A stretch of 37,919 nt of DNA from Candidatus Microgenomates bacterium (GTDB lineage: Bacteria; Patescibacteriota; Microgenomatia; UBA8517): NCBI GenBank assembly GCA_016784385.1, contig JADHUT010000007.1:1-37919 (forward strand). The letters run 5' to 3'. Shown in pieces: positions 18,961-27,433 of the stretch. A program made the position numbers and the translations under genes. The notes beneath the pieces were generated by a model. That model was not told where the DNA came from. It did not search any database and saw only the letters and a program-made list of their open reading frames with translations. Position 1 is the stretch's first letter; every line of letters starts with the position of its first letter.

Positions 18961-19653
18961 TTACTCTTTTTTTCTCCCAATAATACTCATACTATCCCCT
19001 TTATTCAAAACTGTTGCCAATAAAGAATATGGACTAGCTAAAATATCTATCACAAATTTCTTTCGATGAAGTTCTAAAAGAGGATTTTTATATTCAAATA
19101 TTCCAGAACGAGATTCCCAATAAATAACCCTAAATCCGGATTTTTTGACCAACTTTGTAATACTGTCTTTATTAAATTGCCATAGATGTTCTTCTGGAAG
19201 CAGATACGGCCAACGCTTTCCCATTATTATTGATAGTAAACTCCCAACATTTGGAACATCAATATACACAATTCCATCCTTTTTCAAAACTTTCCCTACC
19301 TTTTTCAAAATTTCTTCAGGATTTTTTAAATGCTCAAGAGTATGGTTTAGTACTACTACATCAAAATAATCACTTTGTAGTTTAGCTTTCTCGAAAGTAG
19401 TTTTTAATACTTTGTGACCTTTCTTTTTTGCTCTATCTGCAGTTTTTGAAGGCTCTATACCCCATGTTTCAAAGCCTCTCTCTTTAAATAAATCTAAAAA
19501 GACTCCGTTTGAACATCCTATTTCTAGTACTGTACCACCTTTTTTGAAAGACAGTTGTTTTTCTATAAGTTCAAATCTTTTTTTAAAAATGTTTCGGAAA
19601 GTTGACTCCATTTTATTGTAGTCGCTGTCTCTGTGATATTTTTTGTAATTCAT
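18961..19653 (-). CDS. Class I SAM-dependent methyltransferase
   Basis: GGTVLEIGCSNGVFLDLFKERGFETWGIEPS, FDVVVLNHTLEHLKNPEEILKKVGKVLKKDG. Confidence 0.92.
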   Translation of the reverse strand: MNYKKYHRDSDYNKMESTFRNIFKKRFELIEKQLSFKKGGTVLEIGCSNGVFLDLFKERGFETWGIEPSKTADRAKKKGHKVLKTTFEKAKLQSDYFDVVVLNHTLEHLKNPEEILKKVGKVLKKDGIVYIDVPNVGSLLSIIMGKRWPYLLPEEHLWQFNKDSITKLVKKSGFRVIYWESRSGIFEYKNPLLELHRKKFVIDILASPYSLLATVLNKGDSMSIIGRKKE

Positions 19654-20441
19654 ATTTTTTTAGCCACAACCAACAAATGTGGTCCCCAATTAGTAAATGG
19701 GTACAATCCAATCTTACCTAGTGATTTTACAACTAAATTAAGTATTGACCCACCTTTGCTGTCTTGTGACCACAAAGATGATGATTTTATAATTTTAAAG
19801 TTTTTATTTTTTAAAAAGGGAACTAAATCACCAATGTAAGGCTCTATCGTAGTATCGCAATCAATTGAGTATTCCTTTGGGTCATTAATCTCTATTGGTG
19901 TAACTTTTCTCCACTTTAGGGAATTTACTTTTATAAAAGGCCTGGACAGGTCGCTAAAAACTCCCACTAGAAGCTTTTTCACTCGTGAGTATTTCCCAGG
20001 AGGAGAAATTCTGTTTGGTGATCCGAAATTTGGAGCCATTAAAATTAACACTCCACTGGGCTCCAATACTCTCGTTGCTTCCTTCAGCATTTTTTGAGGG
20101 TTTTTTAGATGCTCTAGTACAAAAGCTGAATAAACTAAATCAAAGGAATTGTCTTTAAAAGAAAGTTTCTCTAAGTTAGATGCTGTGAAATCACATTTAG
20201 GATATTTCTTTTTAGAAAGGGAAATTGCCTTCTTGCTAATATCAACCCCGTAGCATTTGTTATTTTTCCTTGATAAATAGTTCAAACGAGTTCCATCTCC
20301 ACAACCAAGATCTAAAATCCTACTAGCTCCGATTGAATACTTTTTAAGTACTTTCATACCAGGGTAATCAAAAGCACTTGAACTCTCGCCTGCTTTTTTA
20401 TAATAGTGGTCAGATTTCCACAGTTTACTATTAGTATCCAT
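19650..20441 (-). CDS. Class I SAM-dependent methyltransferase
   Basis: SRILDLGCGDGTRLNYL, YGVDISKKAI, FDLVYSAFVLEHLKNPQKMLKEATRVLEPSG. Confidence 0.92.
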   Translation of the reverse strand: MDTNSKLWKSDHYYKKAGESSSAFDYPGMKVLKKYSIGASRILDLGCGDGTRLNYLSRKNNKCYGVDISKKAISLSKKKYPKCDFTASNLEKLSFKDNSFDLVYSAFVLEHLKNPQKMLKEATRVLEPSGVLILMAPNFGSPNRISPPGKYSRVKKLLVGVFSDLSRPFIKVNSLKWRKVTPIEINDPKEYSIDCDTTIEPYIGDLVPFLKNKNFKIIKSSSLWSQDSKGGSILNLVVKSLGKIGLYPFTNWGPHLLVVAKKI

Positions 20442-21273
20442 ATTTTTTGTGCAGTCCCAATTTGTTTTTCAAAAACTTAAGAGGTTTTTGAAGTAGGGCA
20501 ATTGAAATATATTTATTTGAACGAGTATTCCATGGGGTCGGCACTAATCTTGGTTTTGGTTTAAAAAAACTTTCTGGATAGTAAAAATCCAGTGGCAGTG
20601 GGCTTCCCAATTCGTATTTAAATTTCTTTGCTCTTTTGGGAACTTTTCTTTCCATTTGGGGACTTTTTGATCTTTTTAAGTTGGTCATATGCATGTAACC
20701 ATAATCACAATAAAGTTTCCTATTTTTTTTACCGTCTTGGATTAATTTATTTTCACCATCATAGTATCCTTGGACACCATGATCCCCTTTTGCATGAAGG
20801 CCTTCTACTTTCAAATTAATTGCCCTTATGTTGAAAAACCCCGACCTCCCATCGATATTGTATCTGCCTTTTTGGGAAGGAATGATATGAAAAATATCTC
20901 CAACAGGGTTTATGTTGGTGTTCACTATCATTTCCAAACCATTTCCTCTTTCTCTAATTGTTTTGACAAGCTTTACAATTGAGTCCTCCCACCAAACCTC
21001 ATCGCCGTCCACAACTAAAAGCCAGTCAGCACTCGTGGCATCCAACATCTTTTGTCTAACAACAGGAAACTCTCCAGGGGTCACTGAACCATATTGTTTT
21101 AATTCAATCCTTTCTGGATACAGTTTTCTGATTTTTTTAGCAATTTCCCAAGATCCGTCCGTGCTTCCTGTATCCCACAGCAGTAATTTATCAACATGTT
21201 CAATTACTGAGGTAACAGAATACCAAAGCCAGTTAACTTCATTTTTGAATACTGTGTGTGCAACAATCTTCAT
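20431..21273 (-). CDS. Glycosyltransferase family 2 (WaaE/KdtX-like N-terminus)
   Basis: MKIVAHTVFKNEVNWLWYSVTSVIEHVDKLLLWDTGSTDGSWEIAKKI, WLLVVDGDEVWWED. Start at 21273 (ATGA overlap). Confidence 0.88.
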   Translation of the reverse strand: MKIVAHTVFKNEVNWLWYSVTSVIEHVDKLLLWDTGSTDGSWEIAKKIRKLYPERIELKQYGSVTPGEFPVVRQKMLDATSADWLLVVDGDEVWWEDSIVKLVKTIRERGNGLEMIVNTNINPVGDIFHIIPSQKGRYNIDGRSGFFNIRAINLKVEGLHAKGDHGVQGYYDGENKLIQDGKKNRKLYCDYGYMHMTNLKRSKSPQMERKVPKRAKKFKYELGSPLPLDFYYPESFFKPKPRLVPTPWNTRSNKYISIALLQKPLKFLKNKLGLHKKYGY

Positions 21274-22547
21274 GTTCTTTTCCAATAGTGTCTAATTACT
21301 ATTGTCCAGGTATAAATCAAAAGAAGAGTATTTGTAATTGCAAAAGTGATTGCTGGTCCAATTGGTCCATATTTTGGAATAAAAATGTAGTTAAGTGTAA
21401 ATATGGCTATAATTTGGAAGAAACTATAAACACCAATATATACAGTCTTTTTCATTGAATAAATAATTGCAGTCACAGAAGGCGCTGTGAATATAAATGG
21501 AATCATCGCAGCAACCAAGCTTTGAAATATTGGAACTGAGTCTATAAATTTGTCTCCAAAGAGAATCGTAATGAAAGGCTCGGCAATAATTATCCAAAGA
21601 ATTAGTCCAAGGGAAATTGGGATTAAAGCTAGCAGAGCTTTAACTATGTATCTTTTCTCCTTCTCCCTATCATTAAACCCTGCCATGCGAGGTGCTAGTA
21701 CACCTGAAAAGCTGGATGCCAACACAACCACAAACCCAGCTAAGCGTGATGGAATTGAATAGAGACCTGTCGCGGTCGCACTTGCAAAAATGGCTAACAT
21801 TTGGATATCAAGCCGACCTGAGATTGATGAGATAACTCTATTTACACCAATCCAGCCTGAAAAGCGAAACAGTTTTTTGTAAATTGAAATACTGGGTCTA
21901 GTTTTTAAAAACCCTGGCCCTATTAGTAGTATCCCCGTTGTGGTTCCCAGTACTCCCCCTATTACGAAAGCGAGTAGTGAGTTTCCAATAGTTAAAACGC
22001 TCATGAGTACAAATCCAAAGGTAAAGAGTAGTCTCACTAAATACAAAACGTTATCAGCCACAATAGAAGCTACAAACTTTTTCTTGGCCTGCAAGAAAAA
22101 TGGCAATAACATAGGCAACCCCAAAGAAAGAGAAACCAGCCCTACCCAGATGGCAGCACTAGAATCACCACCTGCCAACAAGTTAGTAGAAACAAATGGG
22201 GCAAACATAATAACTAATAAGGATATTACAAACGTTACCGAAAAACGGGTAACTGTTGCAGCCATGATATATTTATTGGCCAACTTCACTTTTCCTTTTG
22301 AAAGGCTGGAAGAAACAAAATTAACAGCACCTGTGGAAATACCAAGATCAGTAAGGGAGGTTAAAATGACAACTAAATTGGTAGCTGCAGAAAAAATTCC
22401 AAAATCAGAAAGAGAAAGATTTCTTGCAACTATCAAAGTAAAAAGAAAACCCAAAAAGGCTGACAAAGTGTTACCAAAAAATAGAGTGTATGTGTCTTTA
22501 GCTGTGCTAGACCTGACCAAACTAAACATCTTTTTTATATTCTCCAC
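21270..22547 (-). CDS. Wzx-type polysaccharide flippase / oligosaccharide translocase (MATE/MOP superfamily)
   Basis: TLFFGNTLSAFLGFLFTLIVARNLSLSDFGIFSAATNLVVILTSLTDLGISTGAVNFVS, polytopic over 420 aa. Start codon uncertain: GTG 22547 or ATG 22529. Confidence 0.9.
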   Translation of the reverse strand: MENIKKMFSLVRSSTAKDTYTLFFGNTLSAFLGFLFTLIVARNLSLSDFGIFSAATNLVVILTSLTDLGISTGAVNFVSSSLSKGKVKLANKYIMAATVTRFSVTFVISLLVIMFAPFVSTNLLAGGDSSAAIWVGLVSLSLGLPMLLPFFLQAKKKFVASIVADNVLYLVRLLFTFGFVLMSVLTIGNSLLAFVIGGVLGTTTGILLIGPGFLKTRPSISIYKKLFRFSGWIGVNRVISSISGRLDIQMLAIFASATATGLYSIPSRLAGFVVVLASSFSGVLAPRMAGFNDREKEKRYIVKALLALIPISLGLILWIIIAEPFITILFGDKFIDSVPIFQSLVAAMIPFIFTAPSVTAIIYSMKKTVYIGVYSFFQIIAIFTLNYIFIPKYGPIGPAITFAITNTLLLIYTWTIVIRHYWKRT

Positions 22548-22553
22548 TCCCAA

Positions 22554-22562
22554 ATTCTACCA
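22554..22562 (-). promoter_or_regulatory. Putative extended -10 TGGTAGAAT upstream of the flippase gene
   Basis: Minus strand AAATGGTAGAATTTGGGAGTGGAG; 6 nt to a GTG start at 22547. Confidence 0.5.
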
Positions 22563-22618
22563 TTTATCTAAATATAAAAAAATCTTTACTACCAAAAACT
22601 ACTTTAAAAAAATATTTT

Positions 22619-22627
22619 TGGTATACT
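22619..22627 (+). promoter_or_regulatory. Putative extended -10 TGGTATACT, 8 nt before ATG 22636
   Basis: Plus strand TTTTTGGTATACTTCAACATTATGGCC. Confidence 0.6.
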
Positions 22628-22635
22628 TCAACATT

Positions 22636-23085
22636 ATGGCCAAAAGAATTGAACTGACAGTTGGACAAGGTACAAGAGAGCTTGCACACAATCTTGATTT
22701 TCAAGCAAAAAGATATCAAATCAGTAGAGAAGATCCATTGATATCAAGCGATAATTTAACTGGTTTCGAAACATTTGTTAAGGAGGGGAAGATAGTATTA
22801 CACGAAGCCCCGTTCGAAGCTAATGGGGCTAAAGTTGGAGATGTTGTGGAGATATCAGAAACAACTGGTGGATATTGGACATCTGGTGACAAAAATCCTG
22901 CGGTATATATCAATGATCCCAAAAAGATTATTAGAGGGACCCATAAAATTGTATTTAGGGGAACAGTGTCTAGAATAAGATATGATGATCCTGAAACAGG
23001 AGGACACAAATACGGTTATTCAGATAAAATAATTTTTTTGATCCTCGAAAGAAAGAAAAAAGTAGTAGCCGTGCGAGACTGGTAA
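22636..23085 (+). CDS. Uncharacterised small soluble protein (149 aa, predicted beta-rich)
   Basis: ATG at 22636, in frame with the track ORF 21940-23085, whose N-terminal part is antisense to the flippase. MAKRIELTVGQGTRELAHNLDFQAKRYQISREDPLISSDNL...; preceded by an extended -10 box. Confidence 0.75.
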   Translation: MAKRIELTVGQGTRELAHNLDFQAKRYQISREDPLISSDNLTGFETFVKEGKIVLHEAPFEANGAKVGDVVEISETTGGYWTSGDKNPAVYINDPKKIIRGTHKIVFRGTVSRIRYDDPETGGHKYGYSDKIIFLILERKKKVVAVRDW

Positions 23086-23193
23086 TAATTAGTTCTTTTT
23101 AATAAAAATTATTATATAACTGGATGCCACAATAATAACGACACAATATAGACTGTTGTTCCCTTATCGGCATTTTTCTGACCAACAACATGC

Positions 23194-24366
23194 TCACATT
23201 TTTCCTGATTCTGATTTCATCATTAATTGGGAACCAGAAAATACTTCTTTTATAAACCACCCAGAACTGATGTACATTGCAGGAAGAACTGGGAACAAAT
23301 ATCGTGCATTTACAGTACTTAGAATAAGTACTACGAAATACATAATAAGCCAGACCACAATTACACAAATAGGTTGACCAATTACCAGTTTTTCTTTCAA
23401 AGATCTAAAAAAAGAAATTATTGATATTAATGAAAAAGTTCCCAAAATTGGCCATGTAAATTGCCAGTCAACAGCTTTTTGTACCTGCCCCATAAAGTGC
23501 CATCTGTTTAAAAACAAAAAATCTACTAATGATATTGGGTCAAAAACTAATTTTGCACTATGCCAGCTATATATATATTTTTGAGTCCCAAAAAATTCTC
23601 TGATGGTCATACCATCTCCAAAAGAATTTAAATAGGAAACAGCAAGTGGTAAAATAAGTAGAGGAGAAAATAGTATAAATTTTTTAATATTGTCTAAATT
23701 CCTCTCCAATAATGACACTACAAAAAAAACTAAAAAAACAATAAAACCCGTTATCCAAAATTTTGTAGCAATAACCAGCCCCAGAGAAATAAAAGTTAAA
23801 GCGCTAAAGTATAGTTTGGTGGTTTTAAGATATTTAATAAAAAAATAAAAGGTTAATAGTAAAAAAAATACTTGAATATTATCAAGATTTGGAGAATATC
23901 TCACTTGAGCAATAAATACCTTTTCAGCACTAAAAAGGTATGTCAGAACAGAAGAAATAACTTTAGAATCGATTACAAGATCTGCCAAAAGAAAAAAGAT
24001 AACCAACAACAAAACATTAAAAATCAAAGAGCCAACTCGAGAATTATTAAATAACACTTCAGATAGCCCAACAATATATTTACCTAAAGGGGGTTGTTCT
24101 CCATTTAAAAGTATCGGGTTTAGGCCATGTACATACTCCCAGCCTGCAAGCGCATATACAACTTCATCTGCAATCTCTGAAAGAGGCTCTTTCAAGATAT
24201 ATTGAGATTGGCCGTAAAGTTTTCTGTGTATTTCTGGGTTAAACGGTTCAGTGAATAAACCTTTATTTAATAAGGCGAAATTGAATAAATTATACAAAGA
24301 CAAAAACAAAAAAATAATAATGACAATGGATGCTATTAGTGGTGATTTTTTAGATACATTAGCCAT
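23194..24366 (-). CDS. Multi-pass membrane glycosyltransferase, PMT-like (GT-C)
   Basis: DEVVYALAGWEYVHGLNPILLNGEQPPLGKYIVGLSEVLF... (E-QPPLGKY loop as in PMT-family proteins), polytopic. Confidence 0.8.
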   Translation of the reverse strand: MANVSKKSPLIASIVIIIFLFLSLYNLFNFALLNKGLFTEPFNPEIHRKLYGQSQYILKEPLSEIADEVVYALAGWEYVHGLNPILLNGEQPPLGKYIVGLSEVLFNNSRVGSLIFNVLLLVIFFLLADLVIDSKVISSVLTYLFSAEKVFIAQVRYSPNLDNIQVFFLLLTFYFFIKYLKTTKLYFSALTFISLGLVIATKFWITGFIVFLVFFVVSLLERNLDNIKKFILFSPLLILPLAVSYLNSFGDGMTIREFFGTQKYIYSWHSAKLVFDPISLVDFLFLNRWHFMGQVQKAVDWQFTWPILGTFSLISIISFFRSLKEKLVIGQPICVIVVWLIMYFVVLILSTVNARYLFPVLPAMYISSGWFIKEVFSGSQLMMKSESGKM

Positions 24367-26834
24367 AGCAGGATTATAACAAAAGAAGCCAAACTTATCT
24401 TTATACCCAAATCAACATTTTTTTGACCATCAAAATAAATTTCCCCAGTCTGCTCACAGTCGTCTATCAAAAATCCATTAATCATTGCGTACACTGGAGT
24501 GGAAGATATTTGTTTATTGCCACAGTCCAGTTTCCATAAGGGATGATAGTTTTGGGAATATATTATCCATTTTGGATTGATATCGTTTTTATTTGCGAAC
24601 TTGGTTATAAATTCATTGGTTTTAATTTCAGACTCTTGCCAGCTAGATACTGGAATGACTGCAACTGTATTTAAAACCTGCATTCCAGACTTATTTGTTA
24701 AATTAATGTCAACAGTCCCCTTTTTGAGATCCACTTCCAAATACTGCCATCCAAAACTTCCAGACTTTTGTGAAATTGTTTTTTCCACACCATTAACAGA
24801 AATCAAAAGTTCATTGTCTTGATACCCCATTCCCCTTACTGCAACTATATATTTACCACTCTCTTTTATCTTAGTTTTATACTCAACGCTTTCATTCTCG
24901 TTGGTAGACAGAATTATTCCTTTCCCATAATCAAATTCAAAAGTTTGTATACCCCTTATGAGAAGTTGATATTTCCATAGTAAATAGTTGTCTGCTGAAT
25001 ACTTTGCCCACTCGAGTTTGGAAATATCACTCTGTTCTAAATAATAATCTTTCAAAAAAGAAAATCTTAGATCAGATTCATTCTTGTCGTTATACAAAAG
25101 TTCAAATGAACTCCTGGGCATTCCTAATAGTTTGTTTGCATCTGTTTTTTCATCTTCCAAAAAAATTGTCCCAACTTTGGTAGGATCAATTTTCTTTTTA
25201 TCGTAAACATCTTCTCCTCCTGCAATCACATACACCTTTTCTGCCTCAAAGGAATTTTGCTGGGTGTCTAAAACCTCAAAAATCCTCATTTCTGTATTCC
25301 AGTCTAGTTCTTTATAGGAAGGATTCTCTGACACGTTAGCGAGAAGTGTTTGCCAATCTTTCTGTTCTTCTTCTGACATTTCCAGTCTTCTGGTACTCCC
25401 TGGGAAAAACATATACCTAACACCAAGGTTTTGTATCCACCCTGAAGAGCTGGGGTTGTTAAAAAAATTAAATACATCAGAACTGCCAACACTAATGGAG
25501 GCGAACGGCCTTAATTCAATCAAACTTTTTGCATTAATAGCAGGTTTTTTTTCACTCTGGAACCCTAAAGTGGGTTTTTCTGGAAACCATAGAGTTTTGT
25601 ATTCTCCCGGATTATTTTTAATCTCTGTATAAATTTTTTGGTAATCACCACTTTGGGATCTTCCAGAAAGCACAAAGTTTAACTTTCCCAGTAAGGCTGG
25701 TAGTATTAGTAACAATAAAAAAACAAAGCAAACTATTTTAACAACTTTGCTTTTAAACTTATCTACTGTATTTCCAATTAATACCCCTCCGAAAAGCATT
25801 AAGGGTGTAAAAAACTTGCTTGAGTCTCTCAGGGTGGAACCAAAAGGAAACCTTGTAACAACAAATTTATAAATAAAACCTAACGGAGCTGTTTCTCCTT
25901 TGGTTAAAAACGCAAAAGCCAAAAACAGTAGGGAAAAGGTTTTAATAATTTTGCTGTTTTTATCTTTTTTGAATAAAAGCCCTCCGAAAACAAGAATCGC
26001 CACGAAAACAAAATAAAATGGGGGGTAGATTATTTGTCCATATATGTTATTGGGCCAGTGAGGTTGATACAAAAGAAGTGAATGCAACAAACTGGTTTGT
26101 CCCAGACTCGATACTTCCAAGCTCAAATCTCCTCCTCCATTTCTTAGCAAGGGTAATAACCAAAACATGTTTAATGGAATTAGTGTTAACCCAAGAAGTA
26201 TTAAATTAAAAATCTTTTTAGGTCTCCAAAAAGCTATAGTCAAAAAAGCGATGATGGCGATTCTTGGGTCCATTAAGATTAAAAAAAACGAAGTTAGAAG
26301 TGCTTTTGAAAAACTATTCAAACTCCATTTTTCAGTTAACCTGTAAAGTTGCAGTAAAACTACCGGAAAAATTGAATATGCCAATGCAACTCCCACTTGC
26401 CCACCATCAATTAATAATATTAAATAGGTGTTCAATCCATATACCAAAGATGTAAAAAATTGTGTAATTTTGGAAAACTTAAAATACTTTGTAAAAATAA
26501 ATGGAGTTACAAAAGAAAATATAATTGCAGGAAAGTAAAATACCAATCTAACTACAATTGAGTGTCCTAGCCCCAATACACTTCCCAAAAAACTATAAAT
26601 GTACATCAATGGTGCAATCCAAATAAAAAGGTTTGTACTGCCAAGACCATTCCCAATATCCCACCAAGCCACAGGTCTTCTTAAAAAAATATCCATTGCT
26701 TCTTTATAAAAATATGGTGCATCACCTAAAGCCAACGAACCGAAAATAAATACTGCTTTATATACAAAATAAGCTGGTATCAAAAGTCCCAATAAAAACA
26801 ATTTATTATTTTTCATATTTGACCTCACTTGCAA
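24336..26834 (-). CDS. Large membrane protein (832 aa): GT-C-like N-terminal module and C-terminal extracytoplasmic carbohydrate-binding-like region
   Basis: ALGDAPYFYKEAMDIFLRRPVAWWDIGNGLGSTNLFIWIAPLMYIY N-terminal loop; many TMs; C-terminal ESGKYIVAVRGMGYQDNELLISVNGVEKTISQ...YLEVDLKKGTVDINLTNKSGMQVLNTVAVIP beta-rich segment; terminal TM. Confidence 0.75.
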   Translation of the reverse strand: MQVRSNMKNNKLFLLGLLIPAYFVYKAVFIFGSLALGDAPYFYKEAMDIFLRRPVAWWDIGNGLGSTNLFIWIAPLMYIYSFLGSVLGLGHSIVVRLVFYFPAIIFSFVTPFIFTKYFKFSKITQFFTSLVYGLNTYLILLIDGGQVGVALAYSIFPVVLLQLYRLTEKWSLNSFSKALLTSFFLILMDPRIAIIAFLTIAFWRPKKIFNLILLGLTLIPLNMFWLLPLLRNGGGDLSLEVSSLGQTSLLHSLLLYQPHWPNNIYGQIIYPPFYFVFVAILVFGGLLFKKDKNSKIIKTFSLLFLAFAFLTKGETAPLGFIYKFVVTRFPFGSTLRDSSKFFTPLMLFGGVLIGNTVDKFKSKVVKIVCFVFLLLLILPALLGKLNFVLSGRSQSGDYQKIYTEIKNNPGEYKTLWFPEKPTLGFQSEKKPAINAKSLIELRPFASISVGSSDVFNFFNNPSSSGWIQNLGVRYMFFPGSTRRLEMSEEEQKDWQTLLANVSENPSYKELDWNTEMRIFEVLDTQQNSFEAEKVYVIAGGEDVYDKKKIDPTKVGTIFLEDEKTDANKLLGMPRSSFELLYNDKNESDLRFSFLKDYYLEQSDISKLEWAKYSADNYLLWKYQLLIRGIQTFEFDYGKGIILSTNENESVEYKTKIKESGKYIVAVRGMGYQDNELLISVNGVEKTISQKSGSFGWQYLEVDLKKGTVDINLTNKSGMQVLNTVAVIPVSSWQESEIKTNEFITKFANKNDINPKWIIYSQNYHPLWKLDCGNKQISSTPVYAMINGFLIDDCEQTGEIYFDGQKNVDLGIKISLASFVIILLWLMYLKNHH
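24373..24381 (-). promoter_or_regulatory. Putative extended -10 TGTTATAAT, 6 nt before ATG 24366
   Basis: Minus strand CTTTTGTTATAATCCTGCTATGGCTAAT, inside the 3' end of the upstream 832-aa gene. Confidence 0.5.
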
Positions 26835-26967
26835 TCACTCCAGCAATCAGAATAAAAAACAAATAATTGGAAGTTTTAATCGCAAATCCTGGATGATTGG
26901 TAAAAAGTAATAACCCAACTCCAAAGAATCCCAGTATTGAAATCGTTAACAAAAGTTTTGATAACAT
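26806..26967 (-). CDS. Small membrane protein, 53 aa, two hydrophobic segments (absent from ORF track)
   Basis: Manual translation: MLSKLLLTISILGFFGVGLLLFTNHPGFAIKTSNYLFFILIAGVIASEVKYEK*. TATAAT box 8 nt upstream of ATG; 29-nt overlap with the 832-aa gene. Confidence 0.72.
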   Translation of the reverse strand: MLSKLLLTISILGFFGVGLLLFTNHPGFAIKTSNYLFFILIAGVIASEVKYEK

Positions 26968-26975
26968 TTATTTAC

Positions 26976-26981
26976 ATTATA
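26976..26981 (-). promoter_or_regulatory. Putative -10 TATAAT, 8 nt before ATG of the 53-aa gene
   Basis: Minus strand TTCTAGTATAATGTAAATAAATG. Confidence 0.6.
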
Positions 26982-27052
26982 CTAGAAAAAGTAAGAATTT
27001 ATTTCAAACCCAAGGATCCACACATTGTTTATAGTAATAGACTTAAATATGA

Positions 27053-27433
27053 TTATTTATGATTATTATCAACACTAGGTATTAATTGGAAAAATAATAA
27101 TATTGTTAATCCATAAAGATAATTTCCCAATATTTCTCCTGCTTCATATATCCCAAATAGTACGAACAACATTCCTAATAATGTAAAAATACCCCCCAAA
27201 CGCAACAAGTACTTAAATTTCACTTTATATACTAGTAGTGCAAAAATAAGTATAAGAAAAAAAACAAAAGATTTCTGTACAAAAAGGTTTACATACGGCA
27301 TTTTAGGTAAAAATAATACCGTGGATGAAAAAAGAAAAAGCCTGAATAATTGTCTAGGGGTTTTTACTATCCATGAAAACAAACTATTTTCAAGATGATT
27401 AATTCTTTTATTTAATATTTTTTGAAGTTTCAT
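27053..27433 (-). CDS. Small membrane protein, 126 aa, several hydrophobic segments
   Basis: Start overlaps the stop of the 1129-aa gene (27430). C-terminal half FKYLLRLGGIFTLLGMLFVLFGIYEAGEILGNYLYGLTILLFF is similar in layout to the 53-aa protein. Confidence 0.72.
   Translation of the reverse strand: MKLQKILNKRINHLENSLFSWIVKTPRQLFRLFLFSSTVLFLPKMPYVNLFVQKSFVFFLILIFALLVYKVKFKYLLRLGGIFTLLGMLFVLFGIYEAGEILGNYLYGLTILLFFQLIPSVDNNHK

Noticed and set aside
21940-22635. N-terminal 232 codons of the track ORF 21940-23085
   Set aside because: Antisense to the flippase gene and low-complexity in composition; the -10 box and ATG at 22636 define the likely real gene.
23086-23193. AT-rich partial inverted repeats (AATAATT...AATTATT) between convergent genes as a terminator
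   Set aside because: Short, GC-free stem without a clear U-tract in a very AT-rich background; not distinguishable from chance.
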